From the NCBI RefSeq assembly GCF_015191005.1, contig NZ_CP040442.1, positions 1,922,001 through 1,986,000 on the forward strand: 64,000 nucleotides of DNA, given 5' to 3'. The stretch is from Kaistella flava (ex Peng et al. 2021). GTDB lineage: Bacteria > Bacteroidota > Bacteroidia > Flavobacteriales > Weeksellaceae. The position numbers and the translations under genes are program-made. Under the pieces are notes generated by a model. That model saw nothing but the letters and a program-made list of their open reading frames with translations, was not told the origin of the DNA and did no database searches. Shown piece by piece: positions 9,889 to 18,455 of the stretch; position 1 is the stretch's first letter, and every line of letters begins with the position of its first letter.

Positions 9889-9931
9889 TGTAATCGATTA
9901 CAAATATAATCAAAAGTCATAACCGTGCAAA
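9889..9931 (-). promoter_or_regulatory. Promoter with LacI-type operator for the GH28-susCD operon
   Basis: Read leftward: TTTG (9931-9928), exactly 19 bases, the -7 box TATATTTG (9908-9901), and the perfect palindrome TGTAATCGATTACA (9902-9889) overlapping the box by two bases. The GH28 ATG lies 10 bases further on, so the leader is very short. Confidence 0.85.
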
Positions 9932-10009
9932 TTATTTTGATTATTTTATTATTAATTTAAATCATGTTAATAATCTGTTATTTCCTAAGGGATATAACCA
10001 ATAAATGGC

Positions 10010-10017
10010 TAAATTTG
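10010..10017 (+). promoter_or_regulatory. Probable -7 box for the lacI-type gene
   Basis: TAAATTTG matches the Bacteroidota TAnnTTTG box, 54 bases before the regulator's ATG. No good -33 TTTG was found at the usual spacing. Confidence 0.5.
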
Positions 10018-10071
10018 CAACTACTGCGATGTTTCGCTTACAATTCTAATAAAAAATACTGATAAAAAAAA

Positions 10072-11085
10072 ATGATCAAAAAGGTAACGATTTATGACAT
10101 CGCCAAAGTATTGAATGTAACTGCAGCAACGGTTTCCAGGGCATTAAACAATAATAAAAACATTAGTGAGGCTACGAAAAAGCTCGTATTGGAAACGGCG
10201 GAAAAAATGAATTATGAACCTAACAAACTTGCCCTTGCCTTAAAGAGTGGAAAGAGCAATAACATTGGAGTTATTGTTCCCCGCATTAACACTAATTTCT
10301 TCGGATCCATAATTCGTGGAATTGAGGATGAACTCAATCCCAGTGGGTATCATATCATTATTTGTCAAAGTCACAATGATGAAACAAAAGAGATCAATAA
10401 CATCGAATCACTGATTAACTCTCAGGTTGACGCAATTTTCATTTCAACATCGAGCAAACATTCAGAACAGTTTGAGAAAATTTTGAAAAAAAATATTCCC
10501 TTGATTTTCTTTGATAGAAAAAAGACAATGGATGGAGTAAGCTCAGTAACTATTGACGATTTTGCAGGAGGTTATATGGCAACAAAACATTTGATAGACC
10601 AGGGTTGTAGAAAGATTGCCCATTTGGCTTCCGGTGATTTTAAAATTGAAATATTTCATGATCGTCATGAAGGTTATAAGCAAGCACTAATTGATCATGG
10701 AATCGATTACAGGGAAGACTACGTGATCCATACCACAAGTAAAATTGCAGAAGGAAAAATTGCAGTTGCTCAACTTTTTGAATTAGATGAAAAACCAGAT
10801 GCTATTTTTTCTTCCAGTGATTTTCTGGCTCTAGGAGCTATTCAGGAATTAAAAGCAAGAAATATTAAAATCCCAGAAGAAGTTGCTGTGATTGGATTTG
10901 CGAATGAACCTTTTACCAATTTTGAAGAGTTATCAATAAGTACAATTGACCAGTTTCCGGTAGAAATGGGTCAAATGACGGCGAGAGTATTTTTAGAACA
11001 GATGGCAACAAGTCAGAACATTAAGATTGATAAAAAAGTAGTGATGGAACCTAAACTCATCATTCGGAAATCATCCAAAAAATAA
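10072..11085 (+). CDS. LacI/GalR-family transcriptional regulator of pectin genes
   Basis: A 337-residue DNA-binding repressor with an N-terminal LacI helix-turn-helix (TIYDIAKVLNVTAATVSRAL, residues 5-24), a hinge helix (KLALALKSGKSNNIGVIVP) and a periplasmic-binding-protein-like effector domain to the end. It is transcribed away from the GH28-susCD operon. The palindromes TGTAATCGATTRCA at 1975, 9889, 21509 and 21865 have the CG-centred symmetry typical of LacI-family sites, so this protein is their most likely ligand. The effector is unknown; 2-keto-3-deoxygluconate or a galacturonate derivative is plausible by pathway. No matching operator overlaps its own -7 box. Confidence 0.9.
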   Translation: MIKKVTIYDIAKVLNVTAATVSRALNNNKNISEATKKLVLETAEKMNYEPNKLALALKSGKSNNIGVIVPRINTNFFGSIIRGIEDELNPSGYHIIICQSHNDETKEINNIESLINSQVDAIFISTSSKHSEQFEKILKKNIPLIFFDRKKTMDGVSSVTIDDFAGGYMATKHLIDQGCRKIAHLASGDFKIEIFHDRHEGYKQALIDHGIDYREDYVIHTTSKIAEGKIAVAQLFELDEKPDAIFSSSDFLALGAIQELKARNIKIPEEVAVIGFANEPFTNFEELSISTIDQFPVEMGQMTARVFLEQMATSQNIKIDKKVVMEPKLIIRKSSKK

Positions 11086-11091
11086 ATATAA

Positions 11092-11131
11092 AAAAGAAGC
11101 CGTCTCATAACTATATGAAACGGCTTTTTTT
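11092..11131 (+). terminator. Terminator of the lacI-type gene inside the repeat
   Basis: Arms AAGCCGT (11097-11103) and ACGGCTT (11120-11126) with a T-run after the second arm and an A-run before the first, so it could work in both directions. Confidence 0.75.
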
Positions 11132-11219
11132 ATGTTTTTCTCACGGACTCCTGTCAGAGCATGGGTGTCAAATATTAGAATCTCAGAAGGTGAGTTGGAG
11201 TATTGAGACACTTTCTTTT
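11092..11219. repeat. 128-bp dispersed repeat, copy 1
   Basis: It matches 48083-48210 in the same orientation at 126 of 128 positions. The ends are imperfect inverted repeats (AAAAGAAGCCGTCTCATA and, on the other strand, AAAAGAAAGTGTCTCAATA). The left end contains the terminator hairpin of the lacI-type gene. It fills the space between the convergent lacI-type and uxaA genes. Probably a small non-autonomous mobile element. Confidence 0.8.
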
Positions 11220-11222
11220 GTT

Positions 11223-12833
11223 TTATAATGAAACTCCCCTTTTCCAGGGAATAAAGATATCTTGCTTCAACTGATCCGCTTTGGTTTCTACGTTTCCACT
11301 AGCCAATTCAATAATGTAATCAACGATTTCTTCGCCAACTTCCTGAATGGTTTTTTCACCAGTAATTACAGTTCCAGCATTTACATCAATAATGTCATGC
11401 ATTCTTTGAATAAGCGCAGTGTTGGATGAAATTTTAACAACAGGAGTAATTGGATTTCCCATTGGATTTCCTAAACCTGTCGTAAATAAAACCACGGTTG
11501 CGCCTGATCCTACAAGTCCTGTGGTACATTCAGCATCATTGCCAGGAGTATTTAAAAGATTTAATCCAGGCTTTGTAACATATTCTCCATAATCTAAAAC
11601 GTCGACAATAGGAGCCGTTCCACCTTTTTTGGCAGCACCTGCAGATTTCATGGCATCTGTAATTAATCCGTCTTTAATATTTCCTGGTGAAGGATTCATA
11701 TCGAATCCTGAACCTGCATCAACGACCGATTTTTCAAACGCTTTCATTAGAGATAAAAATTTATCTGCTTTTTCCTCATCCACACATCTGTTCATTAGTT
11801 CCTGCTCAACGCCACACAATTCCGGAAATTCCGCTAAAATAGATTTACCACCGAGTGCAGCGAAAATATCAGAAACCACTCCTAAGGCAGGGTTTGCAGA
11901 TATTCCTGAAAACCCATCAGATCCGCCACATTCCAAACCAATACTTAATTTTGAAAGTGGAGCCGGTTTTCTCAGAATTTGGTTGGCTCTTTTAATGGCT
12001 TCAAAAGAATCCTTAATCACCATCTGAAACATTTTATCAGTAGTTCCGATTTGCTGTTGTTCATAGATCAAAATTTCTTTATCACTATTGGGACTCATTT
12101 CTTTCAGTGCCTCATTAAAAATGTTAATCTGTAAATTTTGACAGCCTAAACTTAAAATCGTGGCTCCCGCAACATTCGGATTATTTACATATCCAGCAAG
12201 TAATTTTGCCAAGAGTTCAGAATCTTGTCTGATACCGCCACAACCACCTTGATGATTGATGAATTTCACCTCCACATTATCCAAAAGATTTTCATCGATT
12301 GTATTTTCAGCCACTTCTTCCACGCTTTTTTCTTCAATTAAAGAGCGCAGGAAATTTTTATAAGAAACGTCCTTTTTAGGTAAAAGTTCATTTTCGAAAA
12401 TCTCTTTTAGTTTCTCGATATTTTTATTTTCACAGAAAACTAAAGGAAAAAATAGCCAAACATTTTTTGTTCCTACTTGTCCATCTGCCCGATGATAACC
12501 GTTAAAAGTTTTGTCTTTCCAACGATCAACATTTGGAGGAGTCCAACCTAAGTTTCCGTTTTTGCCAAAAACCTTTTCGCTCTGATGCTTTACGTTTTCG
12601 GTCGTAATTACTTCTCCTTTTTTTATAGGTAAATTAGCTTTTCCTACCAAAACACCATACATGATAATATCATCGCCAATAGCAAAATCTTTCTCTGCAA
12701 TTTTATGTTTTGCTTTTACAGGTGTTACAGCAACAATCTCTTCATTTTCAAAAATCAAATGTTCTCCCTGTTCTAAATCTTGTAATGCTACGATGACATT
12801 GTCATGCGCATTCACTTTCATTAATTTTTTCAT
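11223..12833 (-). CDS. uxaA: Altronate dehydratase UxaA
   Basis: A 536-residue enzyme that dehydrates D-altronate to 2-keto-3-deoxygluconate, the last step of the saturated galacturonate branch. An N-terminal SAF-like domain (~1-95) is followed by the UxaA body, with HRADGQVGTKN (~114-124), NHQGGCGG (~193-200) and LECGGSDGFSGISANPALG (~302-320), the family's conserved glycine/cysteine-rich segments. It is slightly longer than the E. coli enzyme (~495 residues). It is the last gene of the long leftward operon, starting 11 bases after uxaB, and ends four bases from the 128-bp repeat. Confidence 0.93.
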   Translation of the reverse strand: MKKLMKVNAHDNVIVALQDLEQGEHLIFENEEIVAVTPVKAKHKIAEKDFAIGDDIIMYGVLVGKANLPIKKGEVITTENVKHQSEKVFGKNGNLGWTPPNVDRWKDKTFNGYHRADGQVGTKNVWLFFPLVFCENKNIEKLKEIFENELLPKKDVSYKNFLRSLIEEKSVEEVAENTIDENLLDNVEVKFINHQGGCGGIRQDSELLAKLLAGYVNNPNVAGATILSLGCQNLQINIFNEALKEMSPNSDKEILIYEQQQIGTTDKMFQMVIKDSFEAIKRANQILRKPAPLSKLSIGLECGGSDGFSGISANPALGVVSDIFAALGGKSILAEFPELCGVEQELMNRCVDEEKADKFLSLMKAFEKSVVDAGSGFDMNPSPGNIKDGLITDAMKSAGAAKKGGTAPIVDVLDYGEYVTKPGLNLLNTPGNDAECTTGLVGSGATVVLFTTGLGNPMGNPITPVVKISSNTALIQRMHDIIDVNAGTVITGEKTIQEVGEEIVDYIIELASGNVETKADQLKQDIFIPWKRGVSL

Positions 12834-12844
12834 TTTAAAAACTT

Positions 12845-14308
12845 TTAAGAAAATTGTTCTATAAAATTCTGGTATCCTTTTTCAATTCCGTTTTTATCAA
12901 TTTCTGAAATTGCAACAGTGATCGCATTTTGTAAACCTTCCACTTTATTTAAATCCTGATCCCACAACTCCAGATTTCCTAAAGTTTGTGAGACTGTTTT
13001 CTGAAGGTCATTTTGATTCCAGTATTCGGTCATTGCTTCTACAATTACTGGCGAATCTTTGATTGGTAAATTTTCATTTTGCCAGCTTCCCTGATAAAAC
13101 CTAATTGTCGCAGCGAAACCAAAAACCAGATTTAATGGTAATTTATTCTCTGCTTTGATATAATCTAAAATCGTCGGTAAAACGCGCACTTTAAATTTAG
13201 GAATAGAATTTAAAGCAATATCTGAAAGTTGATGTTTGATAAAAGGATTTCTAAAACGATCCAGAACTTCATGAGCAAAATCCTCCAGTTCCTTTTTATC
13301 CATTTCTAAAGTTGGGATAATTTCGTCGAAGGTCAATTTCTTGATAAAACCTGCTGTAAAATCATTGTCCATAGAATGCTGCACGGTCTTATTTCCACAC
13401 ATAATAGAAAAAGGAACCATCGCAGTATGAATACCATTAAGAATTCTAACTTTTCTGGTGCGATAAGGCTGCATGTCTTCTACAATCTTCACATCTAATT
13501 TGGTTTTATGAAACGGCAGTTTAGCTTTCAGATCTTCTCCACCTTCAATTACCCAAAGGAAAAACGGTTCAGCAGCTACTAAAATATCATCATGATAATC
13601 TAATTTATCATTATACTGATCTATTTCATTTCGAGGATATCCCGGAACGATACGATCTACTAACGTATTATGGAAACTACAAGCTTCGGAAAGCCAGGTT
13701 TTAAATTCAACTTCTAATTTCCAAAGGTCAGAATATTGCAACAATACCTCTTTCAAAGTATCTGCATTATGATTGATCAACTCACACGGAATAATGGTTA
13801 AACCTTTCGAGTTATCTCCTTTAAAATATTTAAATCTTTGATATAGAAAAACCGCTAATTTCGCAGGAAATGATTGTGGACTCTTCTCTGAAATAACGTC
13901 TGTATCAACAAATTCAATTCCCGCTTCTGTTGTATTAGAAATTACGAATTCTAAAGTGTCTAATTTAGCCACATCCAGAAAATCCTGAAAATCTTTGTAC
14001 GGATTAATACATTTAACAATGTTGTCAATTAAATGAATTTCCTGAATTGGATTGTTATTTTTAATTCCGTTTAAGAAGAGCGTAAATAACCCATCTTGTT
14101 TGGCGATCAAATCCACCATTCCTCCTTGCAAAGGTTGAACTACCGCGATTCCGGCATTAAAATTTTGTTCTTTATTTAAAGTTTGAAAAGCATAATCTAC
14201 AAAAGCACGCAGGAAATTTCCTTCACCGAATTGCAATACTTTTATCGGATACGTCTGATTATTGCTGTAATTCTCTCTATTTATTTTTAATTTAGTTTGA
14301 CTTTCCAT
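12845..14308 (-). CDS. uxaB: Tagaturonate reductase UxaB
   Basis: A 487-residue NAD-dependent oxidoreductase of the mannitol dehydrogenase/altronate oxidoreductase family, reducing D-tagaturonate to D-altronate. The N-terminal nucleotide-binding fold carries VLQFGEGNFLRAFVDYAF (~24-41). The C-terminal helical domain has RTRKVRILNGIHTAMVP (~281-297), with the lysine and histidine region typical of the family. Length is close to E. coli UxaB (483). It sits four bases downstream of the MFS transporter gene and 11 before uxaA in the same operon. Confidence 0.93.
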   Translation of the reverse strand: MESQTKLKINRENYSNNQTYPIKVLQFGEGNFLRAFVDYAFQTLNKEQNFNAGIAVVQPLQGGMVDLIAKQDGLFTLFLNGIKNNNPIQEIHLIDNIVKCINPYKDFQDFLDVAKLDTLEFVISNTTEAGIEFVDTDVISEKSPQSFPAKLAVFLYQRFKYFKGDNSKGLTIIPCELINHNADTLKEVLLQYSDLWKLEVEFKTWLSEACSFHNTLVDRIVPGYPRNEIDQYNDKLDYHDDILVAAEPFFLWVIEGGEDLKAKLPFHKTKLDVKIVEDMQPYRTRKVRILNGIHTAMVPFSIMCGNKTVQHSMDNDFTAGFIKKLTFDEIIPTLEMDKKELEDFAHEVLDRFRNPFIKHQLSDIALNSIPKFKVRVLPTILDYIKAENKLPLNLVFGFAATIRFYQGSWQNENLPIKDSPVIVEAMTEYWNQNDLQKTVSQTLGNLELWDQDLNKVEGLQNAITVAISEIDKNGIEKGYQNFIEQFS

Positions 14309-14312
14309 TTTA

Positions 14313-15848
14313 TTAATCTTTTATAACTTTATATTGTGGTACCAATGATTTCATGAGAAACCACGCGATGAGATATGCAACTGCACAAATTGAGAAAATA
14401 ATCATGTATCCTGTATTAATACCATCAGAAATTACAGCGCCGGAATTTCTTAAATCTTCGAAGAAATGTTCAGGAATTCTTTCGGTATTGAATTGTGGAT
14501 ATTTTTGTAAAAAAGGAACGCCGTTTACCGTTGTCCAAGCTTTATGAGAATAATCGAATAATACTCCAGATCCTTTATTAATTAAAAAAGATCCTAATCC
14601 ACCGGCCATTCCACCGATTCCCGTGATGGTAGCAATCGCTCTTTTGGGAAACATATCACCAACAGTTGAGAAAATATTTGCAGACCAAGCTTGATGTGCT
14701 GCTCCTGCGATTCCAATAATAATTACCGGGAACCAATAAGAAATAGATCCGGCGGGTTGTGCCACTAAAGCGAGTAGTGGAAAGAAAGCGAAAATAAGCA
14801 TTGCTTTCATTCTACCTGAATAGGGATTCATCCCTAATTTATCAACAAAATATTTCGGCAACCAACCACCAATAATTGATAGCAGCGTAATTGCGTAAAG
14901 AATAAATAACGGGATCGCACTTTTGGTACTGTCCATTCCATAAACTGAACTTAGGTAAGCCGGAGTCCAGAAAAGGTAAAACCACCACACTCCGTCAGTC
15001 ATGAATTTACCAACGATAAATGCCCAGGTTTGTCTGTATTTAAAACTTTGCGCGAACGTAAAACTCTTTTCTTTTTCAGATGAAGCTCTTTTCGCTATAT
15101 CTTCCTCGGTATCATCTTGCTGAATATATTTTAATTCTTCTGCATTTAGTTTTTTACAGAGGTGTGGCTTTCTATAATAAAACTGCCATAAACCCATCCA
15201 CAAAAATCCTAATGCACCGATAATAATAAAAGCCATTTCCCAACCGTACGCTCTTGCAATAAAAGGAATTGTCAGTGGTGCAGCTAAAGCTCCAACTGTT
15301 GCTCCTGCATTAAAAATACTGGTTGAAAAAGCACGATCTTTCTTCGGGAAAAACTCTGCTGTTGTTTTAATTGCAGCCGGAAAATTTCCTGCTTCACCAA
15401 CGGCTAAAATTAAACGGGCGAAAATAAATAAAGTAACACTGGTGCTGATAATTAAGGAAACGTTATCGACTTTTGCTAATGCTTCTTTGGAACCTTCAAA
15501 ACTAAAAATCCAATCTCCTGTAATTAGGCCGGAAGTTGCGATTCCACAGAATGCATGTAAACACGCTCCTACAGACCAAATCCCGATTGCCCACATAAAT
15601 CCTTTTTTGGTATCTAACCAGTCCACAAATTTTCCGGCGAAAAACATACTGACCGCATAGAAAATAGAAAACAAGGCGGTAATATTACCGTAATCGTTAT
15701 TATTCCAGTGAAATTCGGGCTCAATAAAATCCTTCCACGTTAATGAAAGAACCTGTCTGTCCATATAATTAATGGTCGTGGCCAAAAAAAGCAGGGTACA
15801 AATGGTCCACCTGTAGTTACTTGGTTTCATAGAGATTTCCCGTTTCAT
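14313..15848 (-). CDS. exuT: MFS hexuronate transporter (ExuT-like)
   Basis: A 511-residue inner-membrane protein of the major facilitator superfamily, anion:cation symporter group, expected to import galacturonate or glucuronate. About 12 hydrophobic segments are visible, and the opening motif TINYMDRQVLSLTWKDF is typical of ExuT-like carriers. It lies between eda and uxaB in the galacturonate operon. A second ATG at residue 7 (MKPSNYRW) is an alternative start that would shorten it by six residues. Exact substrate is inferred from the operon. Confidence 0.88.
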   Translation of the reverse strand: MKREISMKPSNYRWTICTLLFLATTINYMDRQVLSLTWKDFIEPEFHWNNNDYGNITALFSIFYAVSMFFAGKFVDWLDTKKGFMWAIGIWSVGACLHAFCGIATSGLITGDWIFSFEGSKEALAKVDNVSLIISTSVTLFIFARLILAVGEAGNFPAAIKTTAEFFPKKDRAFSTSIFNAGATVGALAAPLTIPFIARAYGWEMAFIIIGALGFLWMGLWQFYYRKPHLCKKLNAEELKYIQQDDTEEDIAKRASSEKEKSFTFAQSFKYRQTWAFIVGKFMTDGVWWFYLFWTPAYLSSVYGMDSTKSAIPLFILYAITLLSIIGGWLPKYFVDKLGMNPYSGRMKAMLIFAFFPLLALVAQPAGSISYWFPVIIIGIAGAAHQAWSANIFSTVGDMFPKRAIATITGIGGMAGGLGSFLINKGSGVLFDYSHKAWTTVNGVPFLQKYPQFNTERIPEHFFEDLRNSGAVISDGINTGYMIIFSICAVAYLIAWFLMKSLVPQYKVIKD

Positions 15849-15881
15849 ATCAAGGATAATGTTTTTAATTAGAATTTAATT

Positions 15882-16544
15882 CTATTTGATGGTTTGAATC
15901 AGCTCCAGCACTTTTCTAGTTTCAGTTTCTATGGTTGCATAGTCACGAGATTCCATTAAAGGTTTGCTGATTAATTTACTTCCCATTCCTACTGCAGAAA
16001 CACCGGCTTTATACCAGCTTTGAATATTTTCTTTCGTCGTATCTACTCCACCTGTTGGCATAAAAAGTAAATTCGGAAAAATATCTTTAATGCCACTTAA
16101 AAAATCTGGACCTAACATATTTCCTGGGAATAATTTGATGAATTTCACTCCTGCATTTTCAGCAGCAATTATTTCTGTTGGCGTCATACAACCAGGACTG
16201 TAAAATAAATCTTTAGCAATTAAAAATGCTGCAACTTCAGGAACAAATCCGGGACTGATGAAAAAGTCAGCACCTGCTTTCAAGAAATTTTCTGCTTGTT
16301 CTAGATTTTTAATGGTTCCGATTCCTAACAACAAATCTGGCATTTCAGCATTTCTAACTTCAACCATTTTGGTGAAATTTCTCAAAGCTGCTTCGCCACG
16401 ATTCGTATATTCTATTGCTCTAACCCCAGCTTTATAAACACTTCTTAAAATTTCTAATGTTACTTCTTCACTTGCATTAAAGTATAGTGGAAGCATTCCC
16501 TGTTTCACAATTGCCTCGGAAACGGATTGGCTATTATTTTTCAT
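15882..16544 (-). CDS. eda: KDPG/KHG aldolase Eda
   Basis: A 220-residue class I aldolase that splits 2-keto-3-deoxy-6-phosphogluconate into pyruvate and glyceraldehyde 3-phosphate, ending the pathway. Catalytic positions are recognisable: Glu45 in IEYTNRG and the Schiff-base lysine Lys137 in FIKLFPGN, with SPGFVPEV (~97-104) and SPGCMTPTEI (~116-125) as conserved loops. Spacing to neighbours is short (5 bases after the DUF386 gene, 33 before exuT), so it belongs to the same transcript. Confidence 0.93.
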   Translation of the reverse strand: MKNNSQSVSEAIVKQGMLPLYFNASEEVTLEILRSVYKAGVRAIEYTNRGEAALRNFTKMVEVRNAEMPDLLLGIGTIKNLEQAENFLKAGADFFISPGFVPEVAAFLIAKDLFYSPGCMTPTEIIAAENAGVKFIKLFPGNMLGPDFLSGIKDIFPNLLFMPTGGVDTTKENIQSWYKAGVSAVGMGSKLISKPLMESRDYATIETETRKVLELIQTIK

Positions 16545-16549
16545 TTATC

Positions 16550-16999
16550 TTAAATTTTAACTTTAAAAACTATTTTCTTAATATCATCTACTCCGATCAT
16601 TGGAGCATGAACATCTTCTGGAAAAAATATGACGAATTGATTATCCTGCAACTGAAAAAAAGTATCTGGAATTTCTGAAAAAAACCGAACATCTTTTTCT
16701 GCATTGTATTCGCCGTTTTGCTTGGTACATTTCTCACGCGGTTTCCAACCGATAGATTCCAGACCTTTCACACAAACCTGAATATCGATGGTGTGATCAT
16801 GACATTCAAATTTAGAAAGACTTACCTCTTTTGATTTGCCCGGTTTATTGCTTATAATCGCTTTTAAACCTTCCGTTATTTCAATGGTTCCATCTGGTAA
16901 TTCTGCCAAATTATTTTGGTTTAAAAAATCAAATGCTTTTCCAAATAAAGGATGCAAAGCCGCATATTTTGAACTGTTTTTAAGGGTATCTATAATCAT
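16550..16999 (-). CDS. YhcH/YjgK/YiaL (DUF386) family protein, possible sugar anomerase
   Basis: A 149-residue cytoplasmic protein of the YhcH/YiaL family, with conserved residues in FECHDHTIDIQVCVKG (~64-79) and FFPEDVHAPMIG (~129-140), including the histidines and acidic residues that bind metal in this cupin-like fold. Family members are found in sialic acid and uronate operons, and some act as sugar anomerases; the substrate here is unproven. It lies between kdgK and eda with 5-6 base gaps, so a role in interconverting a uronate or keto-sugar form is likely. Confidence 0.85.
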   Translation of the reverse strand: MIIDTLKNSSKYAALHPLFGKAFDFLNQNNLAELPDGTIEITEGLKAIISNKPGKSKEVSLSKFECHDHTIDIQVCVKGLESIGWKPREKCTKQNGEYNAEKDVRFFSEIPDTFFQLQDNQFVIFFPEDVHAPMIGVDDIKKIVFKVKI

Positions 17000-17005
17000 A
17001 GCAAA

Positions 17006-18049
17006 TTATCTAGCAACTCTACCAGAAGAATCTCCACCCATTAATTTCATTACTTCATCAACAGTCACCAAATTGGCGTCACCTTTAATGGTATGTTTCA
17101 AACAAGATGCTGCAACAGCGAAATCCAAAGCGTTTTGATCATCATTTGGATAAGTTAATAATCCGTAGATTAATCCACCCATGAAAGAATCTCCACCACC
17201 TACTCTATCTACGATATCGGTAATTTGATACTGACGGGTTTGCAACATTTCTTTACCGTCATATAAAACTCCGGCCCAAGTATTATGAGAAGCTGAAATT
17301 GAACCTCTTAAAGTGGTAATTACTTTTTTAGCTTTAGGGAATTTCTTCATCATTTGCTGACAAACAGATAAGAAAGCTTCTGCTTTTACATCGTGACCAT
17401 GAGTTTGAACTGCAGCTCCATCTGGTTTGATACCGAAATGCATTTCTGCGTCTTCTTCATTTCCTAAAATCACATCACAGTGTGAAGTTAATTCGGTCAT
17501 GATCGCCTCTCTGTCACCACCGTAATTCCATAATTTTGCACGGTAATTTAAATCTGTAGAAATGGTAATTCCCATTTTACTCGCAACTTTCACTGCTTCT
17601 AAACAAACATCGGCAGAACTTTGGGAAATCGCAGGGGTAATCCCGGTCCAGTGGAACCATTCAACTCCTTCGAAAACTTTTTCCCAATCGATCATTCCGG
17701 ATTGGATTTCTGACATTGCAGAATGTGCTCTGTCGTAAACAACTTTACTTCCTCTGCTTACAGCGCCAGTTTCCAGGAAATAAATTCCCAATCTGTCACC
17801 GCCCCAAACAATTTTATCTACGCCAACACCTCTTTTACGCATTTCCATCATGGCACATTGGCCGATGTCATTTTTCGGTAAACGCGTAACAAAATCCACA
17901 GGGATTCCATAATTAGCTAATGAGACAGCCACATTTGATTCTCCACCACCATAAACGACATCGAAATTATCGGCTTGTGAAAATCTTAAAAATCCTTGAG
18001 GAGCCAATCTCAACATGATTTCTCCAAATGTTACTACTTTTTTTGACAT
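17006..18049 (-). CDS. kdgK: 2-dehydro-3-deoxygluconokinase (PfkB family)
   Basis: A 347-residue sugar kinase that phosphorylates 2-keto-3-deoxygluconate for Eda. PfkB features are clear: the N-terminal GGGESNVAVSLANYG (~34-48) and the C-terminal DRVGGGDSFMGGLIYGL (~281-297), holding the catalytic aspartate and anion hole. Both hexuronate branches of the operon converge on its substrate. It lies six bases before the DUF386 gene and 70 bases after kdgF, the largest gap within the operon. Confidence 0.9.
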   Translation of the reverse strand: MSKKVVTFGEIMLRLAPQGFLRFSQADNFDVVYGGGESNVAVSLANYGIPVDFVTRLPKNDIGQCAMMEMRKRGVGVDKIVWGGDRLGIYFLETGAVSRGSKVVYDRAHSAMSEIQSGMIDWEKVFEGVEWFHWTGITPAISQSSADVCLEAVKVASKMGITISTDLNYRAKLWNYGGDREAIMTELTSHCDVILGNEEDAEMHFGIKPDGAAVQTHGHDVKAEAFLSVCQQMMKKFPKAKKVITTLRGSISASHNTWAGVLYDGKEMLQTRQYQITDIVDRVGGGDSFMGGLIYGLLTYPNDDQNALDFAVAASCLKHTIKGDANLVTVDEVMKLMGGDSSGRVAR

Positions 18050-18119
18050 TGTATTATTTGATTTTTTGTTATTACTTTTAATAAGGTTTCAACCTATTTT
18101 ATTTAAATTCTTGAATTAG

Positions 18120-18443
18120 TTATTTTAAAAAATCTTCTCGTTTTGGACTGAAAGACTCTATTAAAACACCATCTTCTAAACAAACTACTCCATGCATTAT
18201 ATTGGTTGGAAGAAAAAACGAATCACCGGTTTTTAAAACTTTTTTCTCCTCTTCTATTTGAACTTCAAATGATCCTGAAGCAATATATGCGACTTGCGAA
18301 TGAATATGTTGATGCAATTTTCCAATTCCGCCTTTTTTAAACCGTACAATTGTCAGCATCAATGAATCATCATAACCAACGACCGCTCTGTCTAAGTTTT
18401 CGTCGATCTTTTCCCAATTATAGTTGCTTTGTTCTAAAAACAT
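18120..18443 (-). CDS. kdgF: KdgF-like cupin, unsaturated uronate ring-opening
   Basis: A 107-residue single-domain cupin. KdgF proteins promote conversion of 4,5-unsaturated galacturonate, released from lyase products, to the linear 5-keto form. The sequence has the metal-binding cupin motif LHQHIHSQVAYIASGSFEV (~42-60), a second motif with HGV (~85), and the C-terminal SPKREDF typical of KdgF. It starts 12 bases after uxaC. The presence beside kduI and kduD supports the assignment over that of a generic cupin. Confidence 0.85.
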   Translation of the reverse strand: MFLEQSNYNWEKIDENLDRAVVGYDDSLMLTIVRFKKGGIGKLHQHIHSQVAYIASGSFEVQIEEEKKVLKTGDSFFLPTNIMHGVVCLEDGVLIESFSPKREDFLK

Positions 18444-18455
18444 TTGACTTCAATT

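Noticed and set aside
9879..9920. Extended N-terminus of the GH28 protein
   Set aside because: The extra codons would cross the operator and -7 box; the ATG at 9878 gives a clear lipoprotein signal.
11629..12027. Plus-strand reading frame over uxaA
   Set aside because: It lies opposite a strongly supported gene and shows low-complexity antisense composition.
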